From NCBI GenBank assembly GCA_020349905.1, contig CP070702.1:1451809-1502549 (forward strand): DNA of 50,741 nt, written 5' to 3'. Each line of letters opens with the position of its first letter. The stretch's first letter is position 1. The position numbers and the translations under genes are program-made. The notes below the pieces were generated by a model that was given only the letters and a program-made list of their open reading frames with translations, made no database searches and was not told the origin of the DNA. Positions 32,166 through 39,320 of this stretch are shown here, piece after piece. The stretch comes from Candidatus Eiseniibacteriota bacterium. GTDB taxonomy: Bacteria > Eisenbacteria > RBG-16-71-46 > JAFGJU01.

Positions 32166-33284
32166 ATGAACATAATTGGCGTTCTGGAGAAGATGAGCGA
32201 GCTAAACGCTTCGGACCTTCATCTGAAGGTGGGTTCTCCACCCGTTGTCAGAGTCGACGGCACGCTTCAGCCGCTGGACATGCAGGGCCCGAATCAGGAA
32301 GAGCTGGTGAAGATAGCCGACCAGATTCTGACCCCTCGCCAGAAGAGGATCTTTGACGACACAAAAGAGGTGGACTTCGGGTTCGGAGTTCCGGGGCTGA
32401 GCAGATTCAGGTGCAATTTCTACGTGCAGCGGGGAACCATCTGCATGGTCTTCAGGAGAATTCCCTTCAGCGTTCCCGGTTTCGAGGAACTGGCGCTGCC
32501 CGCTGCGGCGAAGGACCTTTCAATGAGCCCCAGGGGCCTCATTCTCGTGACCGGAACGGTCGGCAGCGGGAAGTCCACCACGCTGGCGGCAATGATAGAG
32601 AATATCAACGCAACTGTTCGAAAGAGCATAATCACTATCGAGGATCCGGTTGAGTTTCTCGTAAGGGACAAGAAGAGCGTAATCAGCCAGAGAGAAGTCG
32701 GTATGGACACCCTCAGCTTCGGTGAGGGACTCAAGCACATCCTGAGACAGGATCCTGACGTGATTCTGATAGGAGAGATCAGAGACGTCGAGACGATGTC
32801 GATAGCCCTCATGGCCGCGGACACGGGGCATCTGGTTCTGAGCACGCTTCATACCACGGACGCTGCACAAACCGTGAACCGCGTGATCTCGTTCTACCAG
32901 CCGCATCAGCACGAAGAGGTCAGGTTCATGCTGGCCTCCAACCTGCGTGCGGTGATTTCCATGCGGCTCATCCCCAGGGCCGATGGACACGGGCGCGTGC
33001 CGGCCGTCGAGATAATGGTCTGCACCGCCGCCATAAGGGAGTACATCGTGGACGCGGGGAAGACTCCCTCCATACGGATGGCCATCCAGGAGGGAGTGAG
33101 CCAATACGGCATGCAAACTTTCGACCAGGCCATCATGCAGCTGTACCGGAAACAGTTGATAACGCTGGAGAACGCGCTCAAGTTCTGCACGAATCCGTCC
33201 GAGTTCAGCCTGCGCGTCAAGGGAATAGAAGCGACTTCCGACAAGACCTGGGAGATCTTCGAGGGCGGAGGTGCGAAGCACTAG
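32166..33284 (+). CDS. pilT: PilT-family twitching-motility ATPase
   Basis: 372-residue hexameric secretion ATPase of the PilT/PilU group, which drives type IV pilus retraction. N-terminal PAS-like domain (NASDLHLKVGSPPVVRVDG), Walker A GTVGSGKST at 130-138 (canonical GPTGSGKST; the Pro-Thr pair is Thr-Val here), Asp box ITIEDPVEF, Walker B DVILIGEIRD, His box HLVLSTLHT, and C-terminal YGMQTFDQAI. GGAGGGACTCGC precedes the ATG. It sits between accB and accC, 20 and 9 bp apart, so it is co-transcribed with acetyl-CoA carboxylase genes. PilT and PilU cannot be separated with certainty. Confidence 0.93.
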   Translation: MNIIGVLEKMSELNASDLHLKVGSPPVVRVDGTLQPLDMQGPNQEELVKIADQILTPRQKRIFDDTKEVDFGFGVPGLSRFRCNFYVQRGTICMVFRRIPFSVPGFEELALPAAAKDLSMSPRGLILVTGTVGSGKSTTLAAMIENINATVRKSIITIEDPVEFLVRDKKSVISQREVGMDTLSFGEGLKHILRQDPDVILIGEIRDVETMSIALMAADTGHLVLSTLHTTDAAQTVNRVISFYQPHQHEEVRFMLASNLRAVISMRLIPRADGHGRVPAVEIMVCTAAIREYIVDAGKTPSIRMAIQEGVSQYGMQTFDQAIMQLYRKQLITLENALKFCTNPSEFSLRVKGIEATSDKTWEIFEGGGAKH

Positions 33285-33293
33285 TGCGGTCGT

Positions 33294-34634
33294 ATGTTTA
33301 AGAGGGTACTCATCGCAAACCGCGGGGAAATAGCTCTTCGCATAATCCGCGCCTGCCAGGAACTTGGAATAGAAACTGTTGCGGTCTACTCGGAGGTCGA
33401 CGCCGATTCCCTTCACGTTCGTTTGGCCGACGAAGCCGTCTGCATCGGCCCGCCCCAGGCCTCGGAAAGCTACCTCAACATCCCCCGGATAATAAGCGCA
33501 GCCGAGATCACCGATTCCGAGGCGATTCACCCAGGTTACGGATTCCTTGCCGAGAACGCTGAGTTTGCCGAGATATGTGAAGCCAGCGAAATAAGGTTCA
33601 TAGGACCCACTTCAGAGAACATCAGGAAGATGGGAGACAAGGCCCTGGCACGACGCAGCATGGTCGAAGCCGGCGTGCCGGTCCTACCGGGGAGCGACGG
33701 AGCGGTCAGCGGTGTGGAAGAGGCGGAGAAGGTGGCAGAGAGTGTCGGCTATCCAATTCTGATAAAGGCAGTCAACGGCGGTGGTGGAAAGGGGATGCGT
33801 ATCGTGGAGTCCCCCGAGAATCTCTCCAAGAGCCTTCTGATGTGTAGGGCAGAGGCGGAGGCCGCGTTCGGCAGCCCGGCGGTCTACATAGAGAAGTATC
33901 TCAAGAGGCCACGTCACGTCGAGATCCAGATCGTTGGTGATTCGCACGGAAACATGGTTCAGCTCTTTGAACGAGATTGCTCCGTCCAGAGGAGACACCA
34001 GAAGCTCATAGAGGAAACCCCTTCCCCGGCCCTGACCCCCGAGTTGCGCCGTAGAATGGGGGAGGCGGCCCTGAAGGGTGCAAAGGAGATCGGCTATCAG
34101 AGCGTGGGCACCATAGAGTTTCTGCTGGATGGAGAGCTCAACTTCTACTTCATGGAGATGAACACGCGAATCCAGGTGGAACACACCGTGACCGAGGAGG
34201 TCACGGGGGTGGACCTGTTGAAGGAGCAGATCGTCGTGGCGTCCGGCGGGAAGTTGAGCTTCACACAGAGCGAGGTCTCTCTCAACGGCCACGCGATTGA
34301 GTGTCGCATAAACGCAGAAGACCCAGACGCCAAGTTTCAGCCCTGTCCCGGGAAGATCACTTACGTGCACCTTCCGGGAGGCAGGGGCATAAGGGTGGAC
34401 ACTCACGTGTACGATGGCTACTCCATCCCAGCGCACTACGACTCCCTCATCGCCAAGATAATCTCTCACGGCAGAGACAGAGTGGAGGCGGTGGAGAGGA
34501 TGAAAAGAGCGTTGAGAGAGTTCCTGATCGAGGGAGTGAAGACGACCATTCCCTTCCACCAGAAGGTGCTCTCTAACGAGGACTTTGCAGCTGGTCGTGT
34601 CGACACGGGGTTTGCGGAAACTTTCTCCGCGTGA
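33294..34634 (+). CDS. accC: Biotin carboxylase subunit of acetyl-CoA carboxylase
   Basis: 446 residues, ATP-grasp enzyme that carboxylates biotin on AccB. N-terminal [35 protein letters not shown], glycine loop [10 protein letters not shown], metal/substrate motif [19 protein letters not shown], and C-terminal barrel [15 protein letters not shown] are all present. Start ATG 33294, 9 bp after the pilT stop and without its own Shine-Dalgarno, so translational coupling is likely. Confidence 0.97.
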   Translation: MFKRVLIANRGEIALRIIRACQELGIETVAVYSEVDADSLHVRLADEAVCIGPPQASESYLNIPRIISAAEITDSEAIHPGYGFLAENAEFAEICEASEIRFIGPTSENIRKMGDKALARRSMVEAGVPVLPGSDGAVSGVEEAEKVAESVGYPILIKAVNGGGGKGMRIVESPENLSKSLLMCRAEAEAAFGSPAVYIEKYLKRPRHVEIQIVGDSHGNMVQLFERDCSVQRRHQKLIEETPSPALTPELRRRMGEAALKGAKEIGYQSVGTIEFLLDGELNFYFMEMNTRIQVEHTVTEEVTGVDLLKEQIVVASGGKLSFTQSEVSLNGHAIECRINAEDPDAKFQPCPGKITYVHLPGGRGIRVDTHVYDGYSIPAHYDSLIAKIISHGRDRVEAVERMKRALREFLIEGVKTTIPFHQKVLSNEDFAAGRVDTGFAETFSA

Positions 34635-34730
34635 GATGGTTCCGGTGTGAGTGGGGTTTCCTCGCAGGAAACAGTGGTCAAACGAAATCGTTGCCGCTCG
34701 AAGAACAGCGGTGAGAGGTAATTGTCCACC

Positions 34731-35459
34731 ATGAAACTCGACTGCTATCTTGTTCCATCTGAAGCCACTGAACAGGTCCTGGCCGGAAAGGCGGTCGTCA
34801 TCATCGATGTCCTGAGAACCTGCACCACGATCGCCTTTGCGCTCATGAACGGGGCGGGGAGGGTCATCCCGGCTGCCACAATTGAAGCCGCCACCAAGCT
34901 AATGTCTTCGCTCGACAGGGGAAGCACTTTGCTCTGCGGGGAGAGGGAGGGGAAGAAGGTGAAGGGGTTCGACCTGGGGAACTCACCCCTCGAGTACACG
35001 CGTGAAATCGTCCAGGACAAAACCCTCGTCTTTGCCAGCACAAACGGGACAAAGCTGATGGCCAGAGGCGTCAATGCTCAGGAACAGCTCGTCTGTTCGT
35101 TTGTAAACGTTGAGAGAGTGGTCGGAAGGATAAGGCCTGAGGGCCCTGAGCCGGTCGTGGTCGCCTCGGGGATGAACGACCGATTCTCGCTGGAGGACGC
35201 CGTCTGCGCCGGCATGGTGGCCACGAGGCTGAGCCAACTGTCACCGGGACTCTGGGAGCTGAACGACGGAGCCCGTGCAGCGGTTGCCCTGTTCGAGAAG
35301 TTTGGAGAGGACATACTGCGCATGATGCACGAGAGCGCTCACGGGAAATACCTGGCCTCTTTGGGCTTCGCCTCGGATGTGGAGGTGAGCGCCCGCGTGG
35401 ATTCCGTGCCGGTTCTGCCAGTCCTGAAGGAGGGCAGAATCACTCTCTCCGATAGTTGA
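34731..35459 (+). CDS. comB: 2-phosphosulfolactate phosphatase family protein
   Basis: 242 residues of the ComB family. In methanogens ComB removes phosphate from 2-phosphosulfolactate in coenzyme M synthesis; in bacteria the substrate is often unknown. Family motifs: IDVLRTCTTIAFALMNGA, CGEREGKKVKGFDLGNSP and FASTNGTKLM. I chose ATG 34731 (typical MKLDCYLVPSE start); TTG 34722 is also in frame. No comA or comC is near. Because an Hdr-like complex (normally acting on CoM-S-S-CoB in methanogens) is encoded 4 kb away the pairing is curious, but ComB is common in bacteria without coenzyme M. Confidence 0.88.
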   Translation: MKLDCYLVPSEATEQVLAGKAVVIIDVLRTCTTIAFALMNGAGRVIPAATIEAATKLMSSLDRGSTLLCGEREGKKVKGFDLGNSPLEYTREIVQDKTLVFASTNGTKLMARGVNAQEQLVCSFVNVERVVGRIRPEGPEPVVVASGMNDRFSLEDAVCAGMVATRLSQLSPGLWELNDGARAAVALFEKFGEDILRMMHESAHGKYLASLGFASDVEVSARVDSVPVLPVLKEGRITLSDS

Positions 35460-35548
35460 TGGGGGTCGGGCTGGCTTTCATCTCCCCGTGCCGGCGACAC
35501 TCGAACGGCGCATTTCTATACGTTTGTCACGACTAGGAGATTTCTGGC

Positions 35549-35986
35549 GTGGGAGAGCCGAGGGAGGAAGAACAGAGGCTCCTGAGAGCCATGGACGCCA
35601 ATTCCAACCGGGTGTCCGAAGGGATGCGCGTGCTCGAGGAGGTCGTGAGGTTTGTCCTTGACGACCGTCACCTGACGGAGAGGCTCAAGGAGATGAGGCA
35701 TCTCGTCAGGGAGCGGACCCTGCAGATGAGCGGCTCCCTCTCTAATCTCCTGGGCTCAAGGGACAGCAACGGGGACGTGGGTAGAGAGCTGAGCACCAGA
35801 GATTCTTTAGAGAGACAGAGTGCGTCAGGCCTGGTCGCGGCGAACATGAAACGTGCTCAGGAGGGACTGAGGGTTCTGGAGGAGCTTTCGGCCTCTCTGG
35901 ACAGAGAGAGCTCCACCCTGTTCAAGGAGCTCAGGTTCGAGCTCTACTCAATGGAAAAGGAGATAGTGGCCAAGCTGCACCACTGA
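35549..35986 (+). CDS. thiD2: Stand-alone ThiD2-family protein
   Basis: 145 residues matching the ThiD2 domain that is often fused to the N-terminus of thiamine-phosphate synthase: LLRAMDANSNRVSEGMRVLE, VVRFVLDD, SRDSNGDVGRELST, and VAANMKRAQEGLRVLEEL (the repeated N..R..EG.RVLEE motif). The family has been described as a monofunctional hydroxymethylpyrimidine-phosphate kinase in thiamine synthesis. No ThiE domain follows; the frame ends at 35986. GTG 35549 has AGGAGA 7 bp upstream. A weak promoter candidate GCGACA-17-TATACG lies at 35494-35522. Confidence 0.8.
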   Translation: MGEPREEEQRLLRAMDANSNRVSEGMRVLEEVVRFVLDDRHLTERLKEMRHLVRERTLQMSGSLSNLLGSRDSNGDVGRELSTRDSLERQSASGLVAANMKRAQEGLRVLEELSASLDRESSTLFKELRFELYSMEKEIVAKLHH

Positions 35987-36110
35987 GCGCGAGGGCGTGC
36001 GCTCTCCCGGACTCACTCCTCTCCTCGGTACAGGTCGCACCTCGGCCTCCGAGGAGTTCCCCTCTGACGCCTCCGCGCACGCCGACTGTTCCTCCGGGCG
36101 GCTGGTGAGC

Positions 36111-37187
36111 TCATCTTCTCGCTCGAACAAGCAAGTATATTCCCAAACCTCCGAAGAAGATGTTCCCCATCCATGCCGCAAGCACGGGCGGCAAAACCCC
36201 GCTGTGCCCCAGCGCCTGGCCCGTCTTGAGAAAGCCGTAGTACGCGAAACTTATGAGCAAGCTGAGCCCGATTCCCAGCGCCAGGGTGCCGCGCCTCACC
36301 TTCGTGGAAAGAGAGATTCCGATGAGAGTCACGATGATGTTGGTCAGCGGGAACGCCAGCTTCATGTGAACCTCGACCAGGTACTTCTGCACCCTGCCGC
36401 CGCTCTCTCTCACCCTGTTCACGTAACCCAGCAGTTCGAAAAAGTTCATCTCGTCGGGTTCGACTTCACGCTTGGCGAAATCCTCGGGCTTCTCCCGGAG
36501 GCCTGGAATCGTCATCGTGCTGAAATGGGACGCGCGTTCAGTCCCGCCGTCGAAGGTTCTTATGAAGCCGTCGTGAAACACCCACTGGTCTCCCTGCCAC
36601 ACTGCCTGTGTGGCGTCTATCCGCCTCTTGAGGGTGTTGCCCGCGAACTCCTGGATGACGACTTCCCTCATGGTTTTCTCGAGGGTGTCATACATCTTGA
36701 TGAGAAAGATGCGTCCGCCGCTGCCCAGATAGTTCACGTTGGCGCGTCGGGTCACGCGAGGCCGGCTCTGCTTCCGGATGTCCACCCTCATCACGCTTTC
36801 CTTGGCCCTGTTCGAGGCCGGAACTGCGAGTTCCCCCATTCCGAGGGAGAGCCCGCTGAATAGGACGGCGAGGATGAGGATGGGCGCCGTTATCCTGAGA
36901 AAGTCGATTCCCGAGACACCCATCGCCACGAGCTCGTTCCGCTTCGCGAGCTGCCCGAACGAGAGAAGGCAACCGAGAAGGACCGACACGGGCAGTACCA
37001 GCACGAATATGTATGGTATGTTGAACGCGTAGAACTTGATTACGGAAAGGACCGAGGCGTTGTGGTCTATGAAAGTGTCTATCTTCTCGAAAACGTCTAT
37101 CACTATGAAGATTGAAAGAAGAAAGACCAACGCCAGAGCAAAGGAGAAGAGGAAACGTTTGAGAAGATATCTGTCCAGAATCCGCAC
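36111..37187 (-). CDS. lptG: LPS export permease LptG
   Basis: 358-residue YjgP/YjgQ-family permease, which with LptF and LptB extracts lipopolysaccharide from the inner membrane. N-terminal helices (ILDRYLLKRFLFSFALALVF; YIFVLVLPVSVLLGCLLSFG), a periplasmic beta-jellyroll (~130-270), and C-terminal helices (FPLTNIIVTLIGISLS). GTG 37187, with GGGG about 8 bp upstream, gives the usual start; the open frame to 37298 overlaps lptF and is unlikely. It follows lptF by 55 bp. LptF and LptG are told apart mainly by order, so the labels could be swapped. Implies a Gram-negative outer membrane. Confidence 0.88.
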   Translation of the reverse strand: MRILDRYLLKRFLFSFALALVFLLSIFIVIDVFEKIDTFIDHNASVLSVIKFYAFNIPYIFVLVLPVSVLLGCLLSFGQLAKRNELVAMGVSGIDFLRITAPILILAVLFSGLSLGMGELAVPASNRAKESVMRVDIRKQSRPRVTRRANVNYLGSGGRIFLIKMYDTLEKTMREVVIQEFAGNTLKRRIDATQAVWQGDQWVFHDGFIRTFDGGTERASHFSTMTIPGLREKPEDFAKREVEPDEMNFFELLGYVNRVRESGGRVQKYLVEVHMKLAFPLTNIIVTLIGISLSTKVRRGTLALGIGLSLLISFAYYGFLKTGQALGHSGVLPPVLAAWMGNIFFGGLGIYLLVRARR

Positions 37188-37242
37188 GATCGAGAATCCC
37201 CTATCTTGCCAGGTCACGGGAGCCACGATGTCCCGTATGTGT

Positions 37243-38703
37243 TCACACCCGCTCTTCTTTCTCCTTCGTTTCCCCGCTCTCACTGTTGCCCGGGGCACTT
37301 TGGGAGTGCAGCCTCCGGCGTCTCCTGGCCCTCCTCAAGAACCCCAGGTCTATGACCTCGCACACGTCGAGGGCGAGCAGGAGCCCCAGGGCCCCCAGGA
37401 CTATGTTGGGCATCCAGATGGCTATTCCTGGGGGCAGGAGCTTCCTGTCGGCCAGCTGCTCCCCTCCCAGGAGAAAGATGTAGTAGAACACGAAGAACCC
37501 GATGCTGGCAAACCCTATCGCGAGGCCGCTCTTGCGGGCCTTCATCCCCAGCGGCATGCCGACCAGCACGAACACGAGGCATGCAAAGGGGATGGAGAAC
37601 TTCTTGTGTATTTCGACCGTGAAAGAGTTGACCTGTTTTTCGATCGCCTCCAGCTCGAGGAGCGTGTATTGGACGCTCTTCGGAACGTCCAGCTCAGACA
37701 GCCCCGCCCTTGAATCCCGGGAGGGGCGCTTCCAGAACAGAAGCCAGGCGCCCAGCCTCCTTGCGAACCCTGAGAAACCCGGCTCTCCGCCCATCTGCCT
37801 CAAGAAGTCTTCGTAGGAGTTGTAACCCAGCGCGTGGAGCTGGGGAACAAGGCTTCTCCTGACCGCGGCCTCCTGCACCGAGAGCTGGCGTATCCTCTCC
37901 TTGAGAGCGGCGATGGTCATCTCCCGTTCGCCTCTCGTCTGCCGCTCGGAACGCAGAAGTTGCGAGGAGACGTTCGGTATGTTGATGACGTGTGTCTTGA
38001 ACATGAGCCTGCGGTATTTCCTGGGTTCGGTCATGTCTGGGATTTCGTGAATCTCGCCGTCCTGAAGAAGGAGGGTGAGGGTGTTCCCGTCCCTCGAAAA
38101 GGACAGCACACCCCTCTTGGCAAAGATCGTGGTCGGGACACTGCCGGAATGAAAATCGTATATCGTGACGTTTGACATCTTGCCGGTTCTATCGTCGAGC
38201 TTGCTTATGAGCATGCTGTATCCCTGGAAATCGTCGATGAACACCCCCTCCCTTATCTCGACCGTGGGCCTCTTCTTGCTTATGTCTATCATGAGATTGG
38301 CGAAGGCGTGATTGGTCTCGGGCAGCACGAAATTCATGAAGAGGGAAAGGAGCATCGCTATGATGCCTGCGGCGATGAAGGGAGGGATCATCACCGAGAG
38401 GGCGTTGACACCGCCGGCCCTCGCCGCGGTCATCTCGTTGTCCTGCGTGAGGCGGCCGAAGGTCATGAGAGAGGCCACCAGGACTGCGCAGGGTATGGAG
38501 AGGGCAACCATCCAGCCCAGACCGTAGAGGAAGAGCTGGAGCACAATGAGGACCGGTATTCCCTTGCCGATCAGGAGGTCAAGGTAATCGAAGAGGAAAT
38601 CCATGGTGAGAAGAAAGGTCACCACGGAGAAACCCATGATGAAGGGGATGAGATGCTCTCTGAGGACGTACTTCTGCAGTATGGTCATCCTCGGGAAACG
38701 CAT
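37243..38703 (-). CDS. lptF: LPS export permease LptF
   Basis: 486-residue YjgP/YjgQ permease, longer than lptG because of an extended periplasmic/helical section (~265-375, including SVQEAAVRRSLVPQLHALGY). N-terminal helices IMGFSVVTFLLTMDFLFDYL and VALSIPCAVLVASLMTFGRL, and C-terminal FACLVFVLVGMPLGMKARKS. The basic tail RRARRRRRLHSQ is cytoplasmic. ATG 38703 has GAGGAGA upstream. Transcribed from the promoter at 38855-38883 with a leader of about 145 nt, and probably together with lptG. Confidence 0.9.
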   Translation of the reverse strand: MRFPRMTILQKYVLREHLIPFIMGFSVVTFLLTMDFLFDYLDLLIGKGIPVLIVLQLFLYGLGWMVALSIPCAVLVASLMTFGRLTQDNEMTAARAGGVNALSVMIPPFIAAGIIAMLLSLFMNFVLPETNHAFANLMIDISKKRPTVEIREGVFIDDFQGYSMLISKLDDRTGKMSNVTIYDFHSGSVPTTIFAKRGVLSFSRDGNTLTLLLQDGEIHEIPDMTEPRKYRRLMFKTHVINIPNVSSQLLRSERQTRGEREMTIAALKERIRQLSVQEAAVRRSLVPQLHALGYNSYEDFLRQMGGEPGFSGFARRLGAWLLFWKRPSRDSRAGLSELDVPKSVQYTLLELEAIEKQVNSFTVEIHKKFSIPFACLVFVLVGMPLGMKARKSGLAIGFASIGFFVFYYIFLLGGEQLADRKLLPPGIAIWMPNIVLGALGLLLALDVCEVIDLGFLRRARRRRRLHSQSAPGNSESGETKEKEERV

Positions 38704-39038
38704 CTTGTCTCCTCGCGAAGCAAGGCCCAGTCAGCGCGCGGCTCACGGCCCAGGTTTCTTCGATCCGTCGAGCCGCCTCCCGGACACGGAACCCAGGCAC
38801 ATCGTTCTTGCCGCAGACGTCGGGGTCGCGTCCGAACCGTTGACGCGCAGGCACATGCTACCATCGCCCTAACGCTCTGTCAACGAAGGGGTCATCCCGG
38901 GCGAGTCCTGGGCCTCGTGGGGTGGGCGTGCCTCTCCCGCGGACTTGGAGGCGTACACTCCAGGAGCGCGGCTCTTGCTGAGGATACGGAGAGTCTGAAT
39001 GTGGGCGAACGTCGGAGTCAGTTGCCAGGCCAAGTCGT
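38704..39038. other. Intergenic region between the hdr operon and lptFG
   Basis: Contains the lptF leader and promoter on the minus strand (38855-38883) and the 3' region of the hdr operon. No coding frame that I can support and no T-tailed terminator seen. Confidence 0.5.
38855..38883 (-). promoter_or_regulatory. Promoter for lptF-lptG
   Basis: On the minus strand TTGACA (38883-38878), 17-bp spacer, TAGCAT (38860-38855) preceded by TGG. Start near 38848. Confidence 0.8.
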
Positions 39039-39197
39039 CTACTTCTTGCCAGGAGCCTCTTTCTGCTCCTTCACTCGTCGCACGCTGTTACTCTTGCAGT
39101 TGGGGCAGGCTCTTTCCTGCGGCTCCGTCTCGGGAGAGTAGGGGGCCCTAAAAGAATTGCCGCATCGCAAGCACTTGAAGTCAGCTTCCTGTGCCAT
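39039..39197 (-). CDS. 52-residue zinc-ribbon protein
   Basis: Short protein of 52 residues: C9xxC12 (KCLRCG) and C31xxC34 (ACPNCK) form one rubredoxin-like zinc ribbon, with a basic C-terminus ending APGKK. ATG 39197 has AGGAGA 8 bp upstream, which supports it as a real gene. It lies 123 bp after the hdrA stop on the same strand and is probably the last gene of the kor-hdr operon. It could bind zinc or iron and act as a small partner of the complex; no function is known. Confidence 0.7.
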   Translation of the reverse strand: MAQEADFKCLRCGNSFRAPYSPETEPQERACPNCKSNSVRRVKEQKEAPGKK

Positions 39198-39320
39198 CTA
39201 CGTGGTCTCCTGGTCCTTGGATTCCCGGTCCGCCTTTCCTGAACACCGGTAGTCTAGGGCGCTCGTCAGGGAGGCCCTTCAATCTCTCTGTGGAGCTGAG
39301 TTCGGTTGGCAACGCCTTGC

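Noticed and set aside
36041..36056. CCTCGG-CCT-CCGAGG hairpin between thiD2 and lptG as a bidirectional terminator
   Set aside because: Stem only 6 bp with no T-run on either strand.
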